DNA of 53,163 nucleotides from Verrucomicrobiota bacterium. Lineage in GTDB: Bacteria > Verrucomicrobiota > Verrucomicrobiia > Opitutales > UBA2995. The notes under the pieces are model-generated. The model had not been told where the DNA came from. It saw nothing but the letters and a program-made list of their open reading frames with translations, and did not search any database. The DNA lies in contig JAQBYJ010000030.1 in the NCBI GenBank assembly GCA_027622555.1, positions 1-53,163 of the forward strand, in the 5' to 3' direction. Every line of letters starts with the position of its first letter. Position 1 is the first letter of the stretch. This document shows, piece after piece, positions 41,965 to 50,956 of this stretch. Position numbers and translations under genes: made by a program.

Positions 41965-42723
41965 CTAACGACCGATTAGTCTCCCTATGCGGTAATTGAT
42001 ATAGCGCTTCGCCCGCATGAGCTTTAACGATAGCTTCTCGCTATGGGATGCCGGTGCAACATAGATAATTCCAGAGCGGAGCTTATCAAATGGTTCTGGC
42101 AAATCCGGGGAATTAATTTCATTCAACAAGTCGTTGAGCGCCACCACTAAAGCGTCCAAACCAAGTTTACCGGCAATTTCCGATGTCATCTGCAATCGCT
42201 GGCGAGTGCGATCCAGGGAAACATTCTCCGAATAGATAAAAGCCCTGTCAGCATTTTCCTCCACCTCATGTGCCAATCGCATCCAAATGAGACGGCGTTC
42301 CCCTTCGGAAATGTTTTCCTGAGGGGTCTGAAGCAAGCGTTCGATGTCACCGGGACCATTCCATTCCAAGCTAGGAAAATCGTACACAATTTGTTCCACC
42401 TCTTCTCCGACAATGTTTCGCACCATTTGACGCTTTTTAGAAGAAACACCTCTAGTTCCGTCTCCAAATTCGCCGAGTGAATAGGCGGAATGCAGTAGAC
42501 CGGCCACGACTTCCTGAATTCTCCCTCCACTGTGTGCTATCACACTGGCAGTTCCAACAAGATGAGATATAAACGTTTTTCCGTTCGCACGGTACTGACC
42601 GGTAAAAATTATAACGACTAACTCGTAAGCTTCGCGAACCGTATTTAGATCGTCCCTACTAGATCCTCGCTGATGAAGTTGATTATACAATTGGATAATT
42701 GTTTGTGCAGGAGTAAAAGTCAT
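41965..42723 (-). CDS. DUF6817 (HD-like) protein
   Basis: This 252-aa protein has a metal-dependent-phosphohydrolase-like helical pattern: FISHLVGTASVIAHSGGR, VVAGLLHSAYSLGEFGDG and IVGEEVEQIVYDF. This resembles the HD-fold region of RelA/SpoT relatives and the DUF6817 family. The histidines and the HSAY variant of HD suggest altered or lost metal chemistry. The PFDKLRSG peptide near residue 216 is encoded by a degenerate TTCGACAAGCTCAGG-type repeat (42071-42092). The function is unknown. It lies in a run of minus-strand genes with larger gaps. Confidence 0.65.
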   Translation of the reverse strand: MTFTPAQTIIQLYNQLHQRGSSRDDLNTVREAYELVVIIFTGQYRANGKTFISHLVGTASVIAHSGGRIQEVVAGLLHSAYSLGEFGDGTRGVSSKKRQMVRNIVGEEVEQIVYDFPSLEWNGPGDIERLLQTPQENISEGERRLIWMRLAHEVEENADRAFIYSENVSLDRTRQRLQMTSEIAGKLGLDALVVALNDLLNEINSPDLPEPFDKLRSGIIYVAPASHSEKLSLKLMRAKRYINYRIGRLIGR

Positions 42724-42804
42724 TAAGCAAAATCATTAAAATTATGTGTGGCTTATTTCCGCTCGGAAAAAGATCTGATGGCAAAATTTATTCATAACAG
42801 GCAT

Positions 42805-43875
42805 CTAAGCACTCAACTTGAATATAGAGTCTGACTTATAAAGTAACACTTCGTTGAAGACAGTACAAGCCCCCAATAACTTTCCATCCGCGGAGAAACC
42901 GACACCCTTTGGACCCTCTTCACCCACCAGGGTAGCGATCGAAGCCATTTTGCGCATAGGCTCATGCTTGGAAGGTAGGCGATGCACCTCAACACTGCCA
43001 TTTTCATCAGTTACTGCCATAAAGGGATCCTTAGGATGAAAGGCAACTGAGTGAAGTGCCCGATCACCAAAGTGATAAACATGAGCTGGTTCACTTTCTA
43101 TTCCGGGATTACCCCCGCTATGGCATTTAAAAAGTGATATCCCGGATTTCCCTTTGGGGTCTTCATTTAAATAAAATTCCTTGTAAGTAACTATGAGCGA
43201 CTCTCCATCTGATGAAAAATCGATACCCTGTGGCGTCGCCAGACCGTGAAGGACTAATTCTTCGACAGGGATTGACTGAAAAGGTACCGATTCAAATTCA
43301 AAACTGGTTCCTTTCCTTCGATAAAGCGTAATACCAAATCGACCACGGTTGGCAACCGCCAGCCAATTGCCTGAAGGATGAATGGCCACTCCTCCTGGAT
43401 AGCTCAACCTGGATTCATCTCCCCAAATATGAAAAACCGGTTCTACTTCTTTTTGATCCACGTTGTCGGCGGAGCTCAATTCAAACACTGCCAATGAATG
43501 GCAATCGCGCCCAACTCCGATAACATAGTTTTCGCATGGAGTGAAAATCGCATCGTGCACAAAGTTTAGCCATTTGCCGTTGATAATAGAGCAAGTGGGG
43601 ATTGAATCGAATTGGTCTTTGGAGTCGCTCGACTTTGAATAAACAGTCAAAGAAGAACCACCAGAGTTTCCGACGACGATGTGGTTTCCAGATTTACTAA
43701 ATGCAACCGATTCAGGACGCAGTAGCCCAGACATGCTTCCAGTAATCGAACGATATGGAACAGGTAATCCCATTAAAAAAGCCCAAATCCAAGGAAACGG
43801 AAGTCTTCTCCTCGCTGCTGAAAGAACTCTTTCGAATAAGCGTCGTGGTTTAGATTTGTTATGCAGGATGGCCAT
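42805..43875 (-). CDS. Seven-bladed beta-propeller protein, function unknown
   Basis: This 356-aa protein has regular propeller blades, each with a pattern like ESVAFSKSGNHIVVGNSGG, PGGVAIHPSGNWLAVANRG, PQGIDFSSDGESLIVTY, HSVAFHPKDPFMAVTDENG and PKGVGFSADGKLLGACTVF. This resembles lactonase or YVTN/SMP-30-like folds. The N-terminus (RRLFERVLSAARRRLPFPWI) is basic and amphipathic and is no clear signal peptide. The sequence does not show which small molecule or partner it binds. It is unusual in being surrounded by decayed genes. Confidence 0.65.
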   Translation of the reverse strand: MAILHNKSKPRRLFERVLSAARRRLPFPWIWAFLMGLPVPYRSITGSMSGLLRPESVAFSKSGNHIVVGNSGGSSLTVYSKSSDSKDQFDSIPTCSIINGKWLNFVHDAIFTPCENYVIGVGRDCHSLAVFELSSADNVDQKEVEPVFHIWGDESRLSYPGGVAIHPSGNWLAVANRGRFGITLYRRKGTSFEFESVPFQSIPVEELVLHGLATPQGIDFSSDGESLIVTYKEFYLNEDPKGKSGISLFKCHSGGNPGIESEPAHVYHFGDRALHSVAFHPKDPFMAVTDENGSVEVHRLPSKHEPMRKMASIATLVGEEGPKGVGFSADGKLLGACTVFNEVLLYKSDSIFKLSA

Positions 43876-43914
43876 ATAAATAGGAACTTCGGATACTTTA
43901 TGAGAAGCCGGTAA

Positions 43915-44091
43915 TCATGAATGAGAATTGGATCTGGAAGAGACAAAAATACCACCGCCCAATTGATTTAACAAAGGATTGATAGAAGAAGGAAAAATAA
44001 CAGCGTAACCACCGACGACCAAGTAATCCACGCTGTTGGCGTTGAGCGCCTTTATAAAATCCAGAAAGTCCGGGTTTAGGTCAATGTCCAT
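43915..44091 (-). pseudogene. Truncated MNT-type nucleotidyltransferase
   Basis: A 58-codon frame starts MDIDLNPDFLDFIKALNANS followed by VDYLVVGGYAV, the same beginning as the intact nucleotidyltransferase at 15513-15965 (DDFREFLSLL, YLVVGGWAL). It breaks down into unrelated residues before the DxD metal motif. It begins 3 bp after its partner gene, so a second copy of the pair existed here and has decayed. Confidence 0.7.
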
Positions 44092-44094
44092 GGT

Positions 44095-44322
44095 CTACCG
44101 TTTTCGGGCTCTATGGACAGTCTTGTCGAGACGAGGTGGAAATGCATAAGGATATCCGTATGCGACGCTATTGAGATAAGCAGCAGCAGAAAATCGATCG
44201 GCAACTGGCTGTCGCGACCAATACTCAGAGTTTCGCTCTTCAGTTTGAGCGTGCGAGCGCATACTAAAGGCACTTCGGTCGAGTCGAAAGCGTTCCATTT
44301 GAATACGCTGCAAATTGCTCAT
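44095..44322 (-). CDS. Small partner protein of the truncated nucleotidyltransferase
   Basis: This 75-aa protein (start chosen at ATG 44322; an upstream ATG would overlap the divergent sulfatase region) has SEYWSRQPVADRFSAAAYLN followed by SVAYGY and RLDKTVHRARKR. This is the spacing YW..(Q/T)P..R....LR..YGY..RL.R of the small proteins that precede DUF6036-like nucleotidyltransferases. Its enzyme partner is broken, so it may be a leftover antidote or may be decaying. Confidence 0.55.
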   Translation of the reverse strand: MSNLQRIQMERFRLDRSAFSMRSHAQTEERNSEYWSRQPVADRFSAAAYLNSVAYGYPYAFPPRLDKTVHRARKR

Positions 44323-44434
44323 AGCTTGATCAATGCAAAAGACCCGATAAATCCGAGCAATGTCCAATGTTTTCATTGTGCTTGCTGGAGTTCCGTCAGT
44401 TTCAGAATATCCATATCACTTCATGAATTGCCTA

Positions 44435-45871
44435 ATGACGCCCAAGTTTCTTCTTTCAATTATCTTTTTCATCGGATTCGGCCTTTGTGCAAAGCAGCCC
44501 AACATCCTTTTCTTCCTCGTCGATGACCTTGGCTACATGGACATAGGGGCGAACAATCCCGACACCTTCTACGAGACACCCAACATCGATCAACTCGCGG
44601 CAACCGGTATGCGTTTCACCGATGGGTATGCAGCCAATCCTGTGTGTAGTCCGACGCGTTACAGCATTATGACCGGCAAGTATCCCAGCCGGGTCGATGC
44701 GACCAATTTTTTCTCGGGAGCTAGGGAAGGATTATTCAAACCCGCTCCGCTGAATGACGTGATGGCATTAGAAGAAGTTACCCTGGCAGAAGCACTCAAG
44801 ACAGTAGGCTACAAAACCTTCTTCGCCGGGAAATGGCACCTCGGTTCCACAGAAGAATACTGGCCAGAGAACCAAGGCTTCGAGATCAACAAAGGTGGTT
44901 GGGCACTTGGTGCGCCTAGGTACGGAAGTAAGTATTTCTCTCCTTATGGAAATCCACGCCTGGAGGATGGGCCTGAAGGCGAACACCTACCCCATCGACT
45001 GGCCGACGAAACGATGAAGTTCATGGAAGACAACAAGGACGGACCGTTTTTAGCCTACCTTTCCTTTTATTCGGTTCATACACCTTTGATGGCACCCGAC
45101 CACCTGGTTAAAAAATACGAGGAGAAAGCGAAACGACTTGGCCTCGTGGGCAAAAAAGAATTTGCCCATGAAGAACAGGTCCTGCCGATTCAACAGGAAC
45201 GCCAGGTTCGCATTTCTCAACAGCACGCCATTTACGCCGCTATGATGGAATCGATGGATACGAACCTTGGGCGCGTGCTGGATAAACTCGAAGCGCTCGG
45301 GATCGCGGACAATACCATCGTTTGTTTTACCTCAGACAACGGTGGTCTCTCCACCAGCGAGGGTCTGCCTACTTCCAACCTCCCGTTGCGTGGCGGCAAG
45401 GGCTGGACTTACGAAGGTGGCATCCGCGAACCCTACCTCATCAAATGGCCGGGAGTAACCAAACCCGGAAGCGTTAACACCACACCCGTCTGCAGTATCG
45501 ATTTTTACCCCACACTTCTGGAAATCGCCGGAGCGGATTTCGATCACCCCATTGATGGGATCTCCCTTGTTCCGGAATTACGTCAAAACGGTTCTATCGA
45601 ACGCGAGGCCCTCTACTGGCACTATCCTCATTACAGCAATCAGGGAGGTATTCCTTCAGGGGCCATCCGCATGGGAGATTGGAAACTCATCGAACGCTAC
45701 GAAGACGGACGCCTGCATCTGTATAACTTGAAGGACGATATCGGAGAAAAGAACGACCTGGCAGAGAAACACCCCGATCGCGTTTCCTCAATGAAAGCCA
45801 GGCTACATACATGGTATCGTGAAGTAGACGCAAAATTCCTTCGACCAAAAGAACCCTGGAGGCCGAAATGA
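44435..45871 (+). CDS. Arylsulfatase A-like sulfatase
   Basis: This 478-aa sulfatase has signal peptide FLLSIIFFIGFGLCA, then NILFFLVDDLGYMDIGANN and the nucleophile motif C71-S-P-T-R with YSIMTGKYPSR. GKWHLG, YSVHTPLMAPD, TSDNGGLST and HLYNLKDDIGEKNDLAE complete the family set. I prefer the ATG at 44435 because upstream starts would bury the signal peptide, although none has a strong ribosome binding site. It faces away from the decayed nucleotidyltransferase pair. Confidence 0.88.
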   Translation: MTPKFLLSIIFFIGFGLCAKQPNILFFLVDDLGYMDIGANNPDTFYETPNIDQLAATGMRFTDGYAANPVCSPTRYSIMTGKYPSRVDATNFFSGAREGLFKPAPLNDVMALEEVTLAEALKTVGYKTFFAGKWHLGSTEEYWPENQGFEINKGGWALGAPRYGSKYFSPYGNPRLEDGPEGEHLPHRLADETMKFMEDNKDGPFLAYLSFYSVHTPLMAPDHLVKKYEEKAKRLGLVGKKEFAHEEQVLPIQQERQVRISQQHAIYAAMMESMDTNLGRVLDKLEALGIADNTIVCFTSDNGGLSTSEGLPTSNLPLRGGKGWTYEGGIREPYLIKWPGVTKPGSVNTTPVCSIDFYPTLLEIAGADFDHPIDGISLVPELRQNGSIEREALYWHYPHYSNQGGIPSGAIRMGDWKLIERYEDGRLHLYNLKDDIGEKNDLAEKHPDRVSSMKARLHTWYREVDAKFLRPKEPWRPK

Positions 45872-46034
45872 AGGGAAAGAGAAAAAATATTCACAGGCTG
45901 TCAAGAATACCGCGCACTGGACTTAGCTGACCTGGTTAATATACAAGACCAGACGTCGAATGGTCCCGACGTCATACTGTGCCTTAATAGAGTAGTGCAC
46001 AAAGGAAAGATCATTTTCCTACATCGGATGAATA

Positions 46035-47117
46035 CTATAGATATGTTATCAGTCTAGGGTTTTTCCAGTTCTTAACTACAGGCGACCTGAATTTACATTG
46101 AATTATGCCTTCCTTTTTAAGTTGGCTGATTACAGGTGCCGCCAGCTTACATGTGACTCCAGACTCAAAGCAAAGCTCGGCTATATCCATTTCGTTCGCA
46201 AATCGCTTTTCTCTAAAGCCATCAGATAATGCCTCTTCAAAGACAGCAATTTTCTTTGGAACCATCACATCCAAATTCAACAAAAGCTCGTCTTCTTTAA
46301 TCTTTTCGCGATCAACATCGAAGTTTGCTTCTCCAGCTATCTTGTCATTTTTCCATGCAACCTCCAAAAACTTGTTAATACCCAATGGATGCTTACTCCC
46401 AAAAATTAATCCGTAAATATTCCCAGAGTCCTTTTTAATTGAAAAATGACCTAAGTAAACTTTTGAAGACGGAGGTATCAGATTCTTGTAATATCTGAAG
46501 GCTTCTCTATGGATATGAAAAGAGTCCTCCGGCTTGCCGATTTTCTGCTTTATTGCAGGATGATCTCTAAACCTATGGAGAGTATTTGTAGAAAGAAAAA
46601 AGATAAAGTCTGCTCGTGGGCAATTAATCAAGGTGCTAAAAACACTATCGCTAACTGCATCAACCCCACATTGATCTGCTATGAGTAACTTGGCTATTCT
46701 TCGATTATTTAAGATGTTTCCATTCTCTTTTAGAGCTGATTCAAAATCGATAGACCGAATATCTAAAGCAACTCCTGTTACCGTAAGGCCTTCATTTTCA
46801 ATTTTGGATTTCAGGTGATCTATCTTTCCCCTATCGAGATCAAAGAAATGAACAACCTTTTTAACGTTCTCCCAACTTGCTAGACGCTGATCAAGCGCTC
46901 CTTGAAGCTGCTTAAGAATTCGTACCGGTGAACCAGATACGTTATTTGCGTCTTGTCCAGGCCCCGCAAAGAAATCGAAAATGTGCAATTCGTCAAAAGG
47001 AGCATCTGGTCGCGATAAAAATACTGGAATCCATGCTTTAACGTAGGCCTCGAATATTTCCAACTTTGTCAGTGTTCCTCCATCATACGGATTATCGTGA
47101 AAGTCGCAAGCCTTCAT
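46035..47117 (-). CDS. Three-Cys-motif partner protein TcmP
   Basis: This 360-aa protein matches the TcmP family: LTKLEIFEAYVKAWIPVFLS at the start, HIFDFFAGPGQD with a methyltransferase-like strand, LLIADQCGV, and FIFFLSTNTLHRF. TcmP is named for its companion, a three-cysteine protein, and that gene lies directly upstream (4-bp gap). The function is unknown. The DNA is visibly AT-rich: 46321-46380 has 21 G or C in 60. Confidence 0.85.
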   Translation of the reverse strand: MKACDFHDNPYDGGTLTKLEIFEAYVKAWIPVFLSRPDAPFDELHIFDFFAGPGQDANNVSGSPVRILKQLQGALDQRLASWENVKKVVHFFDLDRGKIDHLKSKIENEGLTVTGVALDIRSIDFESALKENGNILNNRRIAKLLIADQCGVDAVSDSVFSTLINCPRADFIFFLSTNTLHRFRDHPAIKQKIGKPEDSFHIHREAFRYYKNLIPPSSKVYLGHFSIKKDSGNIYGLIFGSKHPLGINKFLEVAWKNDKIAGEANFDVDREKIKEDELLLNLDVMVPKKIAVFEEALSDGFREKRFANEMDIAELCFESGVTCKLAAPVISQLKKEGIIQCKFRSPVVKNWKNPRLITYL

Positions 47118-47121
47118 CTAA

Positions 47122-47910
47122 TCAAGCGAAACTAAGGTGAGAGAGTAAATCGAGCCGCCTTTCCTTCGAGGCAACCTCGTTGACAGCAGACTCAGGAAAC
47201 TCGCTGTAAGTCCTGCCATCAAGTTCACGACCCGTTTCCTTTTTTCGAACTCCTCCCCATTGTTTGAAAAAGAAGGGTACTTTGTATGAACAGCAAAGCT
47301 TGCGAATATTTCTTACCCATTCCTTTTTCAGAGGGCGAGCACCTCTGCCACTTTCTCCGCCAACTATCACCCAATCAATACCGGATAAGTCGAAAGTGCC
47401 AAGGTCTTCTAATAGCGGCTCAACAGACAGAAAGGTATGCGTTGGGTTAGATCTTCTTAGTTCCGAGACACGTGGAATACCATACTGCTTATCCTCTACA
47501 CTAACTCCCCACCAAATATGCGAGGCTTCCGCACCTTTCTTCAGCTTCCCAGCCAGCAGGTTAGCCATACGCGTGGATCGCTTGGTGAGAATCTGGTATG
47601 TATGCCAATTGGCCGCCAGCATTACATCTACTACCTTTTCAATATACTCATCGGATATGTCTTCGTGAAATAGATCGCTCATTGAGTTCACAAAGATCTT
47701 CTTCGGACGAGACCAGCGAATAGGATCACCCAATTTTTCAGGAACGAGTCTAAGATCGAACCCAAACTCAAACGGATGTCCAAGAGTTCCTCTAAATCTT
47801 TCAGCAAGAGTCTCCGCGTAACAGTGCTTACAACCCGGACTTACCTTGGTACATCCCCGCACTGGATTCCATGTCGCATCTGTCCATTCTATTTTAGATG
47901 TTTGACTCAT
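47122..47910 (-). CDS. Phage Gp37/Gp68-family three-cysteine protein (DUF5131)
   Basis: This 262-aa protein starts with IEWTDATWNPVRGCTKVSPG followed by CKHCYAE, giving C-x7-C-x2-C as in radical-SAM-like Gp37/Gp68 proteins. Later motifs are IFVNSMSDLFHEDI, QILTKRS, WWGVSVED, VEPLLEDLG, VIVGGESG and FFFKQWGG. The family is common in phages and mobile islands, and no reaction has been proven. It forms an operon with tcmP. Lower G+C than neighbours suggests recent transfer. Confidence 0.88.
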   Translation of the reverse strand: MSQTSKIEWTDATWNPVRGCTKVSPGCKHCYAETLAERFRGTLGHPFEFGFDLRLVPEKLGDPIRWSRPKKIFVNSMSDLFHEDISDEYIEKVVDVMLAANWHTYQILTKRSTRMANLLAGKLKKGAEASHIWWGVSVEDKQYGIPRVSELRRSNPTHTFLSVEPLLEDLGTFDLSGIDWVIVGGESGRGARPLKKEWVRNIRKLCCSYKVPFFFKQWGGVRKKETGRELDGRTYSEFPESAVNEVASKERRLDLLSHLSFA

Positions 47911-48102
47911 GTGATTTTATGTTCACTACTTTTCTATCGATTACAATCTTAAATTCAGCACAACCGCCCATTAATGAATCCAACGATGGGAGGAATATCC
48001 TCATTTATTTAGCACATTGTATATCAGGGTCAATGGAATGAGGTGTGCGAGACGTGACTGATGGTTTGGTTCAATTGACCTTATGCCCTACCAACAATAG
48101 AA

Positions 48103-49524
48103 TCAGTCGGGAATCCGAAGACTGAGCGGTTTTTGCCAGGTGTCCGGCGGGTTGATATCCACATGATCCAGCACCGGTTTTTGAGTCTCTCTGAATGCTA
48201 CCATTTGAGCCAATAAGTCTTTCACCACTTTCGGGTTCCTGGATGCGACATTCTTTGTTTCGTAGGGATCATCTTGAATGCGATAAAGCTCGATGGAGGC
48301 ATCCCGCATTGGATCGTCCACCATTCTGATGCTCGGACCAAGCCGAACCAGTTTCCAATCTCTGGTGTTGACCGCATTGCGTTCAAAAGGGATTTCGCGG
48401 TCGGGGTTCGTTTCATTTTGAGGAATCCTCTGACCCTGAAAGTAGGAATGGAATACCCAATCCTTCCGTTTTTCTTTTCCTTGAAGCACGTCCAAAACAT
48501 CCTCTCCGTCAAAAGGATTACCCGAGGGTGCACCACCGATTATACGAAGTATCGTGGGAAACACATCGATGTAGCGAATCGGTTCTGTCAGTTTTCGACC
48601 TCCTTTGATTTCTGCGGGCCATCTCAATGCTGCAGCGACCCGGATTCCGCCCTCATAAACGGACCATTTTCCATCTCGCAAGGGATCATTCAGTGAGCCG
48701 GTCGGTACGGCTCCGCCGTTGTCAGATGATAACAGCAGGAGAGTATTATCGGTGGCGCCGGTGCGATCCAAAGCATCGAGAATGGCTCCTACCTGCTCAT
48801 CGAGTGACGTCATCATCGCAGCCTTTTCACGGCGGAGTGTGTTCTTTATTTCTGGAAACAAGTCATAGTGCTTTTGCAAATAATCGTTGGGTGTATGAAT
48901 GGCATTGAAAGCGACATAGAGAAAGAAAGGTGACTCATCACCTTCGGCCTCTTCAATTACCCGAACCGCCTCTTCACCGATCAGCTCAGTGCTGTAACCG
49001 GGTTCGTAGTTTAACTCCCAATTTTTATGCCAATCATGCAGACCCACAGTGCTATGATCAAAAAAACCGATAGCCCCACCCGCATGCCCCAGAAAAGAAG
49101 TAAAGCCTTTGCTTAAGGGATGATTCTGTCGGCGCAACCAACCCAAATGCCACTTCCCGGTGATGGCACGCGTCTTATAACCTGCCTCCGCCAAGGATGC
49201 CGGAATCATCACCTCATCATCGGGAATGGATCGCGTCCCCCAGGTTTTAACCGTCACGCGTTGCAGTCCATAGCGAATCGGATATCGCCCCGTCATCAAA
49301 CCTGCCCGAGTCGAGGAGCAGAGAGAAGTGACATAAAAACGATCGAGCTCCACACCCTCGTGGGCGATACGATCGATATTGGGCGTGGGAAACTCGGCTC
49401 CGTGGTATCCCACGTCCTTCCAGCCCATATCGTCGGTTAATATAATAACGATGTTCGGTTTACCTGCACCGTAGGATGAACTGAGAAAAACAAGAAAGAG
49501 AAGTGAGCGAATAAACCAGAGCAT
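48103..49524 (-). CDS. Arylsulfatase B-like sulfatase with atypical CSSTR site
   Basis: This 473-aa exported sulfatase has signal peptide LLFLVFLSSSYGA, then NIVIILTDDMGWKDVGYHG. GKWHLGWLRRQ, FNAIHTPNDYL and LSSDNGGAVPTG are normal. At the nucleophile motif it has C69-S-S-T-R, where the standard CxPxR carries Pro. The codon TCG is one step from CCG. The formylglycine-generating enzyme prefers Pro or Ala there, so maturation may be weak or may depend on another system. The rest of the fold looks intact. Confidence 0.85.
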   Translation of the reverse strand: MLWFIRSLLFLVFLSSSYGAGKPNIVIILTDDMGWKDVGYHGAEFPTPNIDRIAHEGVELDRFYVTSLCSSTRAGLMTGRYPIRYGLQRVTVKTWGTRSIPDDEVMIPASLAEAGYKTRAITGKWHLGWLRRQNHPLSKGFTSFLGHAGGAIGFFDHSTVGLHDWHKNWELNYEPGYSTELIGEEAVRVIEEAEGDESPFFLYVAFNAIHTPNDYLQKHYDLFPEIKNTLRREKAAMMTSLDEQVGAILDALDRTGATDNTLLLLSSDNGGAVPTGSLNDPLRDGKWSVYEGGIRVAAALRWPAEIKGGRKLTEPIRYIDVFPTILRIIGGAPSGNPFDGEDVLDVLQGKEKRKDWVFHSYFQGQRIPQNETNPDREIPFERNAVNTRDWKLVRLGPSIRMVDDPMRDASIELYRIQDDPYETKNVASRNPKVVKDLLAQMVAFRETQKPVLDHVDINPPDTWQKPLSLRIPD

Positions 49525-49626
49525 AGGGCACCATTGAAAAATGGAAAAGGAAACTAGGCAAGAGATTTACCTATGAGTTCTCATCCTCCCCAGCTTTATT
49601 GACCTTCCGCAACACCCCGAATTGAG

Positions 49627-50754
49627 TCAACCGATGGCTGCTACCGATTCCCGCACAGACTTGAGAAATACGGGTACTTCCTTCAAGGGTTCATAGTCTG
49701 TGGTCTTGCCGGCGGAAAGCGTTTCAATGGGAAGGTAGCCGCGATACCCGGAGTGCCTGATAATCCCCATCAATCGATTCAGATCGGTTGGCTTAAACAT
49801 GGACATTTGATACGGAGATACGGTTGCTCGAACAAATTCCTTGATCTGAAAGTTTACTGCAAACGGCATGACGCTTTCGATATCCTGATACGGATCAGGT
49901 GTGAGAAAGTATCCGGTATCGACGATGACGCCGATCCATTTTGAATCTACTGCCTGGATCAGCTCTACCGTTTCATCTGCGGTTTTTAAAAAATCACCGT
50001 GATTTTGGATGCCGATGATTACACCCATCTTTTTGCCGTGTTCTGCGAGCTCTTTCAGGTCGTCCACCATCCACTTCATTTTTTCAGCGCGCCACTGTTT
50101 GAGTTTCTTGGCCTTCTCTTCTCGAGCAGGATCGTTCGGCTTGATATGTTCCGCCATCAGATAGGAGGGTTCCAAGCCTGTGAATACTCGAATCACCGGA
50201 GCACCAAGCCGAGCCGCTACCTCAGTCCAAACTTTAATCCGCTCAATATCTTTCTCTATCAACTCACGATCGCCGCCTTCATCTTTGCTGAAGACAATTC
50301 CTTCTTTCCCTTTACGATCGAAGGGAACACCGGTTAATGAATTGCCGATACCTGTTCCACTGATTGGCAAGCCCAGGTCCGCAGCCCTACGTCGAATGTT
50401 GTCCACAAAATTGTCAGGAGGAGTTGTTGCTTCCTTAGATGAGTAATTAGGAAAGTAGTAGCCCGTGATATCCACCGCGTCGAATCGATGGTCCGGATGG
50501 GCGCAGTAATCGAGCAATTCAAAGAGCGTCATTCCCGGGCCTTTCCTTTTCAAGGCTACCGCATTCAACATCTTTGCAAAGGAGTATGCATTCAGTCCAA
50601 TTTGCATCGGCTCGGATGCTTGAAAGATTCGAGAAGGAATCTGCTGCGCCATCAGTGGGCATCTATATCCTGCCGCGGTCGCCACGCCAAAAACCGTGGC
50701 AGATTTAATAAACGATCTGCGAGTCAAGGCAGTTGAGTTTATAAAAGTTTTCAC
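49627..50754 (-). CDS. Tat-exported sugar phosphate isomerase/epimerase-like protein
   Basis: This 375-aa TIM barrel starts at a GTG (50754), giving the Tat signal TRRSFIKSATVFGVATAAG. The barrel motifs are IGLNAYSF, FDAVDITGYYFPNY, GLPISGTGIG, APVIRVFTG, GVIIGIQNHGDF, WIGVIVDTGYF and GYLPIETLS, where acidic and His ends can hold a metal. A longer frame reaches a TTG at 50802. It is divergent from a sulfatase gene (202-bp gap) and probably acts on a desulfated or keto sugar in the periplasm. Confidence 0.82.
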   Translation of the reverse strand: MKTFINSTALTRRSFIKSATVFGVATAAGYRCPLMAQQIPSRIFQASEPMQIGLNAYSFAKMLNAVALKRKGPGMTLFELLDYCAHPDHRFDAVDITGYYFPNYSSKEATTPPDNFVDNIRRRAADLGLPISGTGIGNSLTGVPFDRKGKEGIVFSKDEGGDRELIEKDIERIKVWTEVAARLGAPVIRVFTGLEPSYLMAEHIKPNDPAREEKAKKLKQWRAEKMKWMVDDLKELAEHGKKMGVIIGIQNHGDFLKTADETVELIQAVDSKWIGVIVDTGYFLTPDPYQDIESVMPFAVNFQIKEFVRATVSPYQMSMFKPTDLNRLMGIIRHSGYRGYLPIETLSAGKTTDYEPLKEVPVFLKSVRESVAAIG

Positions 50755-50956
50755 AGGAATAAGTGCGCTAAGAAAAAGTCCGTGCAGCAACAGCTCTAAC
50801 AAATGGCGATACCAAGAGCCAGGTCAAGATAGAGAATTTTCTCCTCATCTTGACGCGACCCACATCCAGTCTAAATTGGGTGGTTTCGTGTTTCAGGATT
50901 GTCGTAAGCGTTAAACGACATATCAAAACAAGGCTGAAACCGTCTTCCATTTTACA

